This document shows, piece by piece, positions 24,020 through 31,759 of a DNA stretch of 33,331 nt. The notes under the pieces are model-generated. The model was not told where the DNA came from. It did not search any database and saw only the letters and a list, made by a program, of their open reading frames with translations. The stretch lies in NCBI GenBank assembly GCA_022614735.1, contig JAKEHZ010000113.1, positions 1 to 33,331 on the forward strand. Reading direction: 5' to 3'. Position numbers and translations under genes: made by a program. Numbering within the stretch: the first letter of the stretch is position 1; each line of letters opens with the position of its first letter. Source of the DNA: Acidobacteriota bacterium. Its GTDB lineage: Bacteria; Acidobacteriota; Blastocatellia; RBC074.

Positions 24020-24970
24020 CTATGTTAGCGCGTCAAGTGTTTTACGCGCTAGCTGTCGGACCCTTTTTATCTTCGGGCTAACTATGAAATGATTTGTCAT
24101 CGAGGCCTGCAAGTACCAGAATTCCCTGGTCAGCTTTGACCCCCAGTAACGATGGGCGTTTATTTTCAAATCTTTGTGATACTGCACATATTCATCACCG
24201 GTCTTTGCTGATTCGTGATAATTGCAACAGGCCAGGACTCGGTCCACATTGAGGAAATCGAAATGTTCGGAGATCCTCGCCCAGTAATCAAAGTCCATGA
24301 TCTGGTGCAGATTCTCATTTAGCCATCCTGCTCTTTCAAATGCTTCTCTACGCCAGAAGATCGCGGGTTGGTGCAGCTGGTATCCCTTCCAGAACTGTAA
24401 CAGGCGACGGCGATCTTCGTATTTGCCCTCACATAGCACTGATGGGCGGTTATCCGAATAAACTTTCAAGCAATGACCTGCCAGCGCATAGTACCCGGTA
24501 CCGTCAGCGAGCATTTCGCCTACCGTAAGCAGCGTATCAGGCAAATAATAATCATCACTGTTAAGCCAGCAGAGTATTTGTCCGGTGGCTCTGGCAAAGC
24601 CTTTGTTGATCGCATTACTCTGTCCTCGATCAGGCTCACTGACCCAGTAGCTCAACCAGGGTTCGTATTTCCGAATGAGAGCAATGCTACCATCTGTGCT
24701 GCCACCATCGATGATGAAATATTCCAGGTCTGGATAGCGCTGGAGCAGCACTGAACGGATTGTTTGCTCCAGGAATGCTGATTGATTGTATGATGGCGTA
24801 ATGACGCTGATCCGGGGTAGCCGGGGTAGCCGGGGTAGCCGGGGTAGATTGACGCTCGCCAACATGCTAGCGGGCGCAACACTGTCATCATCCTCCCAGG
24901 GCCATCCACGAAACCCTTGGGGCGGTGGTGGGAGATCGGATACCGTTGCAGTTGAGGCTCTCTTAATCAA
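24020..24970 (-). CDS. Family 2 glycosyltransferase with GWPW-type N-terminal extension
   Basis: This 316-residue GT-A enzyme has a catalytic domain beginning RISVITPSYNQSAFLEQTIR. It continues with LEYFIIDGGSTDGSIALIRK, YWVSEPDRGQSNAINKGF, the metal motif CWLNSDDYYLPDTL, and IMDFDYWARISEHF. The first 35 residues (PPPPQGFRGWPWEDDD) match the proline-rich GWPW leader that I recall for this subfamily. That supports the TTG start at 24970, although the ATG at codon 36 is a fallback. Between leader and domain lies a four-fold LPR repeat encoded by a 9-bp tandem. Inverted repeat K ends 8 nt before the start, and no Shine-Dalgarno is visible. First gene of a three-GT2 block. Confidence 0.87.
   Translation of the reverse strand: MIKRASTATVSDLPPPPQGFRGWPWEDDDSVAPASMLASVNLPRLPRLPRLPRISVITPSYNQSAFLEQTIRSVLLQRYPDLEYFIIDGGSTDGSIALIRKYEPWLSYWVSEPDRGQSNAINKGFARATGQILCWLNSDDYYLPDTLLTVGEMLADGTGYYALAGHCLKVYSDNRPSVLCEGKYEDRRRLLQFWKGYQLHQPAIFWRREAFERAGWLNENLHQIMDFDYWARISEHFDFLNVDRVLACCNYHESAKTGDEYVQYHKDLKINAHRYWGSKLTREFWYLQASMTNHFIVSPKIKRVRQLARKTLDALT
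24812..24847. repeat. Four in-frame 9-bp tandem repeats coding (LPR)4
   Basis: Four perfect copies of CCGGGGTAG (plus strand) lie head to tail. Read on the minus strand they give Leu-Pro-Arg four times in the linker of the GT2 gene. Because the unit is 9 bp, gain or loss of a copy keeps the frame, so the linker length may vary between strains. Confidence 0.93.
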
Positions 24971-24978
24971 TATAGAAG

Positions 24979-25141
24979 AGAGATGCTATAACCTTAAAGA
25001 AAAACATTTTTCATATATCATTTGATATTTGTCATTTGTCATTGAAGAAGCAGTTCTTCCTCAATGACAAATGACAAATGACAAATGACAAATATCAAAT
25101 GATATATGAAAAATGTTTTTCTTTAAGGTTATAGCATCTCT
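24979..25141. repeat. Long inverted repeat K (arms 67 and 81 nt, differing by two heptamers)
   Basis: The arm 24979-25045 pairs with 25061-25141 around a 15-nt loop. Both arms share AGAGATGCTATAACC and an AT-rich middle ending in tandem TTGTCAT heptamers. The left arm has two heptamers and the right arm four. The 14-nt difference accounts for the whole length difference, and all other bases match. The element fills the gap between the amidotransferase 2 stop (25149) and the GT2 TTG start (24970). Confidence 0.95.
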
Positions 25142-25148
25142 ACCCTGG

Positions 25149-27035
25149 TTAAATATTGAACTTAATCCATTCACCAAGCACGTGCAGGCTCCAAACACGC
25201 GACCATGTCACACGCCCAGCAAGAAAGCTCCGCCACGTTCTCTGCATCGCATCGGCTTGTAAGATTTCAGTCAGTTCAGCCGAGCGAAGGGATCTTTCAA
25301 CCCGTTCCCGCAATGCGCCGAGCAGCCAATGTTTAAATGGTATTTCAAATCCGCGTTTGGGGCGATCGACGATTTCTCGCGGCAAATCGCGGGCTGCATG
25401 AACGAGCATCCATTTGGGCCCGCGCTCTCGCAGTTTCATCGGGCCGGGAAGATCGAGCATCCGTTCGACAAGTTTGTGGTCAATGAGCGGCACACGGACT
25501 TCCAGGCTGTGTGCCATGCTCATTGCGTCGGTATCGCGCAAAAGCGTATTGCCCAGATAGCCGCCAAGTTCGAGCGCAGAGGCCTGATTGATTGGATCTG
25601 CCTGCGAGCATTTGGTGATCTGTCTACCGGTCCATCTATCGAGCAGCAGGTGATCGTGAAAAGGTCCGCCATTCGCGCTAAAAAATTCTTGTCGTTGTTC
25701 TTCAGTGAAGAGCTGCCGGTGAAGTCTCACTGAAGGCTCGCCTAAATGGTCGCTGCGAAGCAGTGAGGTTAATTTATGGGCGCGGTGGCTTGTGGCGAGG
25801 GTGTTGATTGCGGTTGCGGCTGCCCGCCTCAGTCCTGCGGGAACATTCTTGACCTTCAACCTCAGCTGTTCATCGCGAGCGACGGTGCGGAAAAAGCCAT
25901 AACCTGCAAAGACTTCATCTCCGCCTAAACCGGAAACGGCAACCTTGAGTCCCGCGCGCGCCGTTGCTTCGGAGACAACATAAGTGTTGATGCCGTCAAT
26001 CGAAGGCTGATCCATCGCGCGGAGAGCGGCAGGCAGTCTGGCTAAAATTTCATCTTCAGTTACGAGAATTGAGCTGTGATCCGTCCCATAATGCCGCGCG
26101 ACTTGCTCCGCATAGAGCTGCTCGCTGAAATCCTGCTCTTTAAAGTATACCGAAAATGACTTGATCTCTGTTGTAGTGGCCCTGCGCATCAGCGCCACAA
26201 CAGAACTCGAGTCAATCCCGCCGCTTAAAAAAACTCCAACAGGCACATCCGAGACTAAACGCAATCTGACGGCTTCGAGCAATAGTTCACTGATCTCTTC
26301 GCTGATCTCGTCTTCATCGCCATTCTGTTGAGGGATGAAATCTGCGCATAACTCCCAATATGGATTTTCAGTTATCTTCCCGTCTTTATATTTCAATATA
26401 TGGCCGGGCAATACGGCGTAGATGTTCTCGATAATCGTCAGTGGCTGTTGCACAGAGCCGTAAGCGAGATAGCTTTCTAATGCGGCGCGAGACAGTTTTC
26501 TCGGCACAAACCCCGTCGCTAGTAGCGAGCGGACTTCCGAGGCGAAAATAAAATTTGCATCGTCCCGGTAATAATAAATCGGTTTGATTCCAAATCGATC
26601 TCGAACGAGCGAAAGCTCTCTCTCACGAGCGTTCCAGAACCCGAGCGCGAACATTCCGCGCCAATCGGCGATGGCAGCGTGGCCCAGCATCCCATAGCCT
26701 TTGAGCAGAACCTCGGTGTCGCTCTCTGAATGAAAACTAACGCCTCTTTGCTCGAGCTTTTTCCGAACATCGCGGAAATTGAATACCTCACCATTGTAGG
26801 TAATCCAATTTCCCGTCACGCCATCGCACATAGGCTGATGACCGGCGTGCGAAAGATCGAGGATGGCCAGGCGATGGTGTGAAAAAGCGGCAGTGACTCC
26901 CGCTCGCGCATCACAGATGAATTCGATGCCGTGATCGTCAGGACCGCGATGCGCAAGCGTCTGCGTTGCGAGAGTGACTGCTTCAGTCACTTCAGCGCGA
27001 GGTTTTTTGGTGATGATACCGAAGATGCCACACAT
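25149..27035 (-). CDS. asnB: Asparagine synthase (glutamine-hydrolysing)-like amidotransferase 2
   Basis: This is a second AsnB-family protein of 628 residues. The N-terminal glutaminase has Cys2 in MCGIFG, HRGPDDHG (29-36), TYNGEVFNF (79-87) and SESDTE (103-108). The ATP-pyrophosphatase half has SGGIDS (271-276), VSGLGGDEVFAGYGF, and the C-terminal RVPLIDHKLVE. It is clearly divergent from the copy at 9214-11145, so it is not a recent duplicate and the two may act on different sugars. An amidotransferase role on a uronic acid is inferred from context; asparagine synthesis is the alternative. It stands alone between inverted repeats L and K. A tandem heptamer run begins 3 nt upstream of the ATG, so no Shine-Dalgarno is possible at normal spacing. 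Confidence 0.93.
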   Translation of the reverse strand: MCGIFGIITKKPRAEVTEAVTLATQTLAHRGPDDHGIEFICDARAGVTAAFSHHRLAILDLSHAGHQPMCDGVTGNWITYNGEVFNFRDVRKKLEQRGVSFHSESDTEVLLKGYGMLGHAAIADWRGMFALGFWNARERELSLVRDRFGIKPIYYYRDDANFIFASEVRSLLATGFVPRKLSRAALESYLAYGSVQQPLTIIENIYAVLPGHILKYKDGKITENPYWELCADFIPQQNGDEDEISEEISELLLEAVRLRLVSDVPVGVFLSGGIDSSSVVALMRRATTTEIKSFSVYFKEQDFSEQLYAEQVARHYGTDHSSILVTEDEILARLPAALRAMDQPSIDGINTYVVSEATARAGLKVAVSGLGGDEVFAGYGFFRTVARDEQLRLKVKNVPAGLRRAAATAINTLATSHRAHKLTSLLRSDHLGEPSVRLHRQLFTEEQRQEFFSANGGPFHDHLLLDRWTGRQITKCSQADPINQASALELGGYLGNTLLRDTDAMSMAHSLEVRVPLIDHKLVERMLDLPGPMKLRERGPKWMLVHAARDLPREIVDRPKRGFEIPFKHWLLGALRERVERSLRSAELTEILQADAMQRTWRSFLAGRVTWSRVWSLHVLGEWIKFNI

Positions 27036-27038
27036 ATG

Positions 27039-27163
27039 ATTGCGGATTGCGGATTGCGGATTGCGGATTGCGGACTACTGATTGCGGATTGCGGATTTGC
27101 GATTGTCCAAGGCGCCATGCGAAACCAAATCCGCAATCCGCAATCCGCAATCAGTAGTCCGCA
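27039..27163. repeat. Long inverted repeat L with ATTGCGG heptamers
   Basis: The arm 27069-27098 (30 nt) pairs with 27127-27163 (37 nt). The arms are identical except that the right one has three ATTGCGG heptamers and the left has two. The loop is 28 nt. A further run of about four heptamers (27039-27073) precedes the left arm and ends 3 nt before the amidotransferase 2 ATG. In the remaining 189 nt to the next stop codon (27164-27352) I see no gene or repeat. Confidence 0.93.
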
Positions 27164-27352
27164 CACTTTGCCCGTCAAATTATCAAACCGTAAAGGAAAC
27201 CTCGTGTCGAGGCAGCATCCGGATCGTTTCAACCTGCGCTCTCAGCCGCTTCCTCATGCCTCTCATTGGTAATTGAAACAGAGTTGAAGTAAGCGTGGAG
27301 GAGAGGAAAGCGGAGGATGGGCGTGCGAGATAGAAGAGCCTGAGCCACTGGT

Positions 27353-28141
27353 TTACGCCCGTGAATTCAGTGCTGCCGGGAGCGCAGTCGCGACCGTGTT
27401 CCGGTTGCGCTTCTCAATCGTCGTCACATTTGTCAGCACTGATAATGGGTTTCCCTCAACCAGACACCGCGCTGCGCTGCGTCCGATGATCCTCCCTGCT
27501 CGTTCGAAAGCCGTACTCAAACTCGCTTCGCACCGAGGTTGACGGCCTGCGCGGGTGGCGATGAAATGAATTTGACCACGCTCCAGCAATTCGCGCGTGA
27601 AAAATTCTATTTCTTTGGTATATCCCCCGGTAACGCTCATTGCGTCTGCTTGCATTAAACAACCGAGCTTGATCAGCTTGTCGATAATCGAGTGATTGCG
27701 ACGAATCCCGCGGCTGCATTCCGGGTGGGAGATTATCGGAATGTAGCCATCGGCTCGAATCTCGCCGATCACCCGTTTGTAATCAAGGGTGGCAAAGAGA
27801 GAGGGAAAACTTATCAACAGATAATTGCTTTCATTGATCGCCGGGTGAGCGGCGAATTCTCGTATTCTGCCGGGCAGATCGTCACTTAAGATCCACTCGT
27901 AGCCACAACTGAGTCTGAGAGATATCTCGGACTTTTCCGACAACCTCTCACGCAATTCACGCAAGCGACATTCAAAAGCCCTCGTGCGCTCGCAATCTCC
28001 TTTCAACAATTGTGTCATGCGAAGTGTGAGGACGATCTCTTCAACCCCGTCGCGATAGGTTTTCTCGCAGATCTCCAGCACCGTGCTCAGATCAACAGGC
28101 AAAAATTCATCGTCAAGTAACAGATTGTTCAGATCTATCAT
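27353..28141 (-). CDS. CpsB/CapC-like PHP-family protein lacking metal ligands
   Basis: The 262-residue protein follows the layout of CpsB/CapC tyrosine phosphatases, Mn-dependent PHP enzymes that dephosphorylate BY-kinases. YLLISFPSLF, IPIISHPECSR (135-145), MQADAMSVTGGY (163-174) and IHFIATRAGR (191-200) align by eye with the family. Several expected metal ligands are changed: MIDxHxH is MIDLNNL (1-7), the TPH segment is LTLRM (38-42), and the late SDAH is TRAG (196-199). HPE (139-141) and Glu82 remain. It may therefore be a catalytically dead regulator of the kinase encoded just upstream. The start is ATG at 28141, with GGAGGGGGG directly upstream. Inverted repeat M separates it from the kinase gene. 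Confidence 0.82.
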   Translation of the reverse strand: MIDLNNLLLDDEFLPVDLSTVLEICEKTYRDGVEEIVLTLRMTQLLKGDCERTRAFECRLRELRERLSEKSEISLRLSCGYEWILSDDLPGRIREFAAHPAINESNYLLISFPSLFATLDYKRVIGEIRADGYIPIISHPECSRGIRRNHSIIDKLIKLGCLMQADAMSVTGGYTKEIEFFTRELLERGQIHFIATRAGRQPRCEASLSTAFERAGRIIGRSAARCLVEGNPLSVLTNVTTIEKRNRNTVATALPAALNSRA

Positions 28142-28155
28142 CCCCCCTCCAAATC

Positions 28156-28231
28156 AGTTCACAGTTCGCAGTTCGCAATTCGCAGTGGATGGATCATAAA
28201 ACTGCGAACTGCGAACTGCGAACTGTGAACT
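28156..28231. repeat. Long inverted repeat M with CGAACTG heptamers
   Basis: Bases 28156-28186 pair with 28201-28231, with one mismatch in 31 and a 14-nt loop. Arms consist of three to four tandem CGAACTG-like heptamers ending in GTGAACT. It lies between the BY-kinase stop (28248) and the CpsB-like ATG (28141), leaving a free Shine-Dalgarno (28142-28150) beside the ATG. Confidence 0.94.
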
Positions 28232-28247
28232 GTGAACCGACAACTGC

Positions 28248-30560
28248 TCAAGCTCCCGCTTTTGCGCCCTCTTCTTCTTTATCATTATTCCCGTAATAGT
28301 AACGGCTGTAATAAGTCGAGTAGTAATAGTAATCGTGTGGCTGCAGTCTGATCTGGTTGATCACAACACCAAGGATTTTCGCGCCAACCGATTGCAAGTG
28401 GGCTTTCGTGCGCTGGGCCATTTCACGCGGTGTGACCCCACCCTTGACCACCATAATCACACCTTCGACCAGTGATGAGAGGATCAAGCTGTCGGCGAAA
28501 GATGAGACGGGAGGCGAATCAACGATGACGTAATCGAAATTGCCAGCGAGCGTTTCGATGACCTGTTTCATCCGGGGTGAACCGAGCAACTCAGCCGGAT
28601 TCGGCGGCAACGGGCCAACCGGCAGCACGTAAAGGTTCGGCATGGCGATCTGGATCAGAGAAGCGAGATCGCCTTCGCTCGTGAGATAGTTGCTCAGTCC
28701 CGCATGGTTCTTGAGTCCGAATATCTTGTGCACGCGCGGACGGCGCAAATCGGCGTCGATAATCAACACGGCAGAGCCGGTCTGTGCGAGCGAGATCGCA
28801 GTGTTGACGCTGGTAGTAGTTTTTCCTTCCGCGGGCTGGCTGCTTGTGAAGAGCAGCGTGCGCGGCGCGTGACCAGCGGAGGAGAGCAGGAGTGCCGTGC
28901 GTAGATTGCGATAACTTTCGGCGAGGGACGAGTTTGTCTCGATCTGCGTGAGTATGACAGAACTATTATTTGCGGACGGAGCCAGCTCTTTGCCGCTGCC
29001 CGTGCCGCTGCCAAGGAGGCGGCGGGCTTTACTTCCGCTCTCGAGTGTTGGGATGACACCCAGCGATGGCAACCGCAGATAACGATCGATATCCTCAACA
29101 GTCTCGATCTTGTTATTGATGTAATCGAGGAAGAGTACAAGACCAATACCGCCGATCAAGGCCAGCAATGCGCTGAACAATATGTTTTGCAAACGCCTCG
29201 GCCCGACAGGTGTGCGCGGCACCAGCGAATATTCTCTGATGCGGATGTTGCTCTTGAGCAAAGGGCCGGAAACCTGTATTCCCTGTTGCGTCTCCAACAG
29301 GCGTTCGAACATCTGGCGGTTGATGTCGGCTTCCTGTTGATAGATTTTGGCGACAATGGCGCCTTCGTTCTGTTGCATCGTCTCTTTGCGTTGCTGCTCG
29401 AACGCCTTCCGCAGTGAATCTTCACGCTGAACCGCCGTCTTGTAGTTGTTTTCAATAGTGGTCAGGATACGCTGATGCGAGGCTCGTAATTCACCTTCCA
29501 GCTGCGTTAGCTGGTTGGTGACCTTCTTGACGTCAGGCCACTCGGATGTGAACTCGACCATCAGGTTTTCGCGATGCTGGCGTAACTCGGTAATCTTCTT
29601 GTTGAGGTCCTGAACAAGCGGGTCGCGTTGAATTTCGGCCAGCGCTGAAACATCCGGCACGCTCCTGCTCAATTCGTAGGTCAACTGAGCATTCTTGCGA
29701 TCGGTTTCAGATTGCAGCAGGAGCTGGTTGAGCGCGCCCAGACGCGCAATGATCGTGTTCTCCTTCTCACCGAAATCGATTACCTGATTCGTCTTGCGGT
29801 AATTGAGCAGCCTCTCTTCCGCTTCCTTCAATTTCAATTTGGAATCCGCAATACTCTTTTCGAGAAAGGCGCCCGCTTCTTTGTTCTCCTTATATCGCTG
29901 ATCGAGATTGTTCTTTTTAAAGGCATCGGCCCAGGTGTCGGCAACCTTGCGCGCGATGTCGGGTTTCTCATGATGAGAGTAAATCTCGACCAGCCGGGTC
30001 TCACGGACGGGCCTGATCTCAATGTTGCCGAGCAGTGCGTCAGTCCATATCTCGAGACGCTGCATCTCCGCCTGTTCATCGCTCTCGCCATTGGATAGCT
30101 CGAGTGATTCGGACTGGGACGTGAGCGGGCGCGCCATTCCCGGGAGGAACTCGTTGTTGTGCTCGAGGTCGAGTGATTTGGCTACCAGATAGGCGATCCT
30201 CGGGCTTTGCAGAACCTTCAGTTGCGTGTTGATGTATTGCGCGTCGTCGCCGCCACCCATATTAAACTGCATATCCTTGAGGTTGACGACACGGTCTTCG
30301 CGGTCAATCTCGATCTTGCTGACGCCTCTGTAGATTGAAGGCAGCCGAAGGTTATAGATTGTCGCCAGCGTGACAGTCACGATCATGACACTGATCGGAA
30401 TCCACAAGCGCCGGCGAACGATGCGCCAATAATCGCGCAGATGTGTAGAGCCTTCGTTTTCAATCGCCTGGATTCGCCCATATCCATAATCGCGCCTCAA
30501 GTCGAGTGCATGGGCAGCCTCCTCGGCACTCATCGATTTCGCTTTGATTTCTTCCTGCAT
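28248..30560 (-). CDS. Polysaccharide co-polymerase / BY-kinase (Wzc-type, single chain)
   Basis: This inner-membrane tyrosine autokinase of 770 residues controls chain length and export. It has a first transmembrane helix (about 52-72), a periplasmic Wzz domain with long coiled coils (about 220-440), a second transmembrane helix (about 459-479), and then the cytoplasmic kinase. Kinase motifs are Walker A SSQPAEGKTT (573-582), Walker A' LIIDADLRRPR (599-609) and Walker B DYVIVDSPP (676-684). The C-terminal tyrosine cluster YYYYSTYYSRYYY (744-756) has nine tyrosines for trans-autophosphorylation. It starts 20 nt after the SLBB exporter stop, with a weak AAAGG upstream. The CpsB-like gene downstream would be the expected antagonist. 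Confidence 0.95.
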   Translation of the reverse strand: MQEEIKAKSMSAEEAAHALDLRRDYGYGRIQAIENEGSTHLRDYWRIVRRRLWIPISVMIVTVTLATIYNLRLPSIYRGVSKIEIDREDRVVNLKDMQFNMGGGDDAQYINTQLKVLQSPRIAYLVAKSLDLEHNNEFLPGMARPLTSQSESLELSNGESDEQAEMQRLEIWTDALLGNIEIRPVRETRLVEIYSHHEKPDIARKVADTWADAFKKNNLDQRYKENKEAGAFLEKSIADSKLKLKEAEERLLNYRKTNQVIDFGEKENTIIARLGALNQLLLQSETDRKNAQLTYELSRSVPDVSALAEIQRDPLVQDLNKKITELRQHRENLMVEFTSEWPDVKKVTNQLTQLEGELRASHQRILTTIENNYKTAVQREDSLRKAFEQQRKETMQQNEGAIVAKIYQQEADINRQMFERLLETQQGIQVSGPLLKSNIRIREYSLVPRTPVGPRRLQNILFSALLALIGGIGLVLFLDYINNKIETVEDIDRYLRLPSLGVIPTLESGSKARRLLGSGTGSGKELAPSANNSSVILTQIETNSSLAESYRNLRTALLLSSAGHAPRTLLFTSSQPAEGKTTTSVNTAISLAQTGSAVLIIDADLRRPRVHKIFGLKNHAGLSNYLTSEGDLASLIQIAMPNLYVLPVGPLPPNPAELLGSPRMKQVIETLAGNFDYVIVDSPPVSSFADSLILSSLVEGVIMVVKGGVTPREMAQRTKAHLQSVGAKILGVVINQIRLQPHDYYYYSTYYSRYYYGNNDKEEEGAKAGA

Positions 30561-30580
30561 TATTTTCGACCTTTATTTGT

Positions 30581-31759
30581 TTAGCGAATGATCCAGTAAG
30601 GCAAGTAACCGACCATGCCGAGGCCAACGCCCACAAGACCGCGGGTCGCGCTCTTTGTGATAGAAGCCGGGACATCGACCACATCATTGGGCATCAGAGT
30701 AATGTCTTCGGCCTTCTTCTTTTGAATATCATTGACGTCGTAGACAAACTCCTTACGGGCGTTCGTGCCTGGCTCCTGTCGTGCCACTTTCACCTTTCCC
30801 TTGGACGCATCTACCATAAACCCGCCTGCCATACCGATGGCTTGTAATAAAGTGATTTTTTGACGCATCGGAATTGCGCCGGGTTTGACCACTTGTCCGA
30901 TCACATAGATCTGATCGGTCTCAGGGACGCTGATGATGTCCCCCGGCCTGATATAGGGATTGAATTCAGGATTGCCTAAGAGGACCTCTGGCAATTTGAA
31001 GGTGAGAAGTATGCCTTGACCCTGAGCGACAGATGCCTGCAATGCAGCTTGATCGGGAAGCGCAGCAGATGCGTGAGTGGGGGAGTTCTGATTTTGGGAG
31101 GGGGTTTTGCTGATAGCCGGCGGAGAATCCACCGGAACAATGGCCGGAGTTGGTATTTTTGCGGTTGCGCCTGCGGCGGTCTCGCTCATCTCGCAAAAAT
31201 CGGGCGCGCTCCCGCGAATGATATGAACAGTACCGCCAGCGTTTAAATTGTGTCCGCCGGCGAAGGTGAGCAATTCGAGTAAACGGACCCGGCGCTGCAG
31301 TTGAAACCGCCCCGGCGCCGCGACGGATCCGATAACGGCCACCGGCTGGCTTTTATATTCTTTGATAAAGACATCAACCTGAGGCTCGCGTAGATACTTC
31401 TTGTATTTTTCGGTGATGAGCTGCGCCAGTTCTGCCTCGGTCTTACAGACAACCCGAATTTCTTCCAGGAACGGCAGACGAATTGTCCCTAGATTGCTGA
31501 TCCGCCCTTCGCGACCAAGCTCCGGACGGCCGAAGACGCGAACTTCAAGCACGTCGCCCGGTCCCACACGATAGCTGTCATCCTCACTCAAATTTCCGGT
31601 GCTGATTACCGGGGTTGAGTTTGGTGCGGGAATCAAAACGGGTTTTTGCGTTGATGGTGGCGCTGTCTGTGCCAGAGTCGCTGCGAACGAGTGAAGAACT
31701 AAAAACAGAAATGAAAGACCGGAAAAAATCCGGAGGGCCGGGTGGACGATCTGCTTCAT
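30581..31759 (-). CDS. Polysaccharide export protein (Wza/OPX type, SLBB)
   Basis: This outer-membrane or periplasmic exporter has 392 residues. A signal peptide (MKQIVHPALRIFSGLSFLFL..., cleavage near ATLA/QTAPP) has no lipobox cysteine, unlike classic Wza. The polysaccharide-export domain DDSYRVGPGDVLEVRVFGRP is followed by an SLBB-like region (PVAVIGSVAAPGRF). A 60-residue Pro/Ser/Ala-rich insert comes next, then a second SLBB repeat (QIYVIGQVVKPGAI, LLQAIGMAGGF). The end VGVGLGMVGYLPYW is hydrophobic. I use the ATG at 31759, which has GGAGG (31766-31770) 6 nt upstream. The frame stays open to 31858, but that part lacks conservation and contains no signal peptide start. It heads the minus-strand run, divergent from the TPR gene. 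Confidence 0.94.
   Translation of the reverse strand: MKQIVHPALRIFSGLSFLFLVLHSFAATLAQTAPPSTQKPVLIPAPNSTPVISTGNLSEDDSYRVGPGDVLEVRVFGRPELGREGRISNLGTIRLPFLEEIRVVCKTEAELAQLITEKYKKYLREPQVDVFIKEYKSQPVAVIGSVAAPGRFQLQRRVRLLELLTFAGGHNLNAGGTVHIIRGSAPDFCEMSETAAGATAKIPTPAIVPVDSPPAISKTPSQNQNSPTHASAALPDQAALQASVAQGQGILLTFKLPEVLLGNPEFNPYIRPGDIISVPETDQIYVIGQVVKPGAIPMRQKITLLQAIGMAGGFMVDASKGKVKVARQEPGTNARKEFVYDVNDIQKKKAEDITLMPNDVVDVPASITKSATRGLVGVGLGMVGYLPYWIIR

Noticed and set aside
27039..27163. Repeat cluster considered as a CRISPR array
   Set aside because: Units are 7 bp without spacers and are mirrored into a hairpin. No cas genes are present.
26931..27272. Plus-strand frame of 113 codons across the 5' end of amidotransferase 2 and element L
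   Set aside because: It is antisense to a well-supported gene, and its repetitive IADCGLR-type peptide is heptamer repeat DNA.
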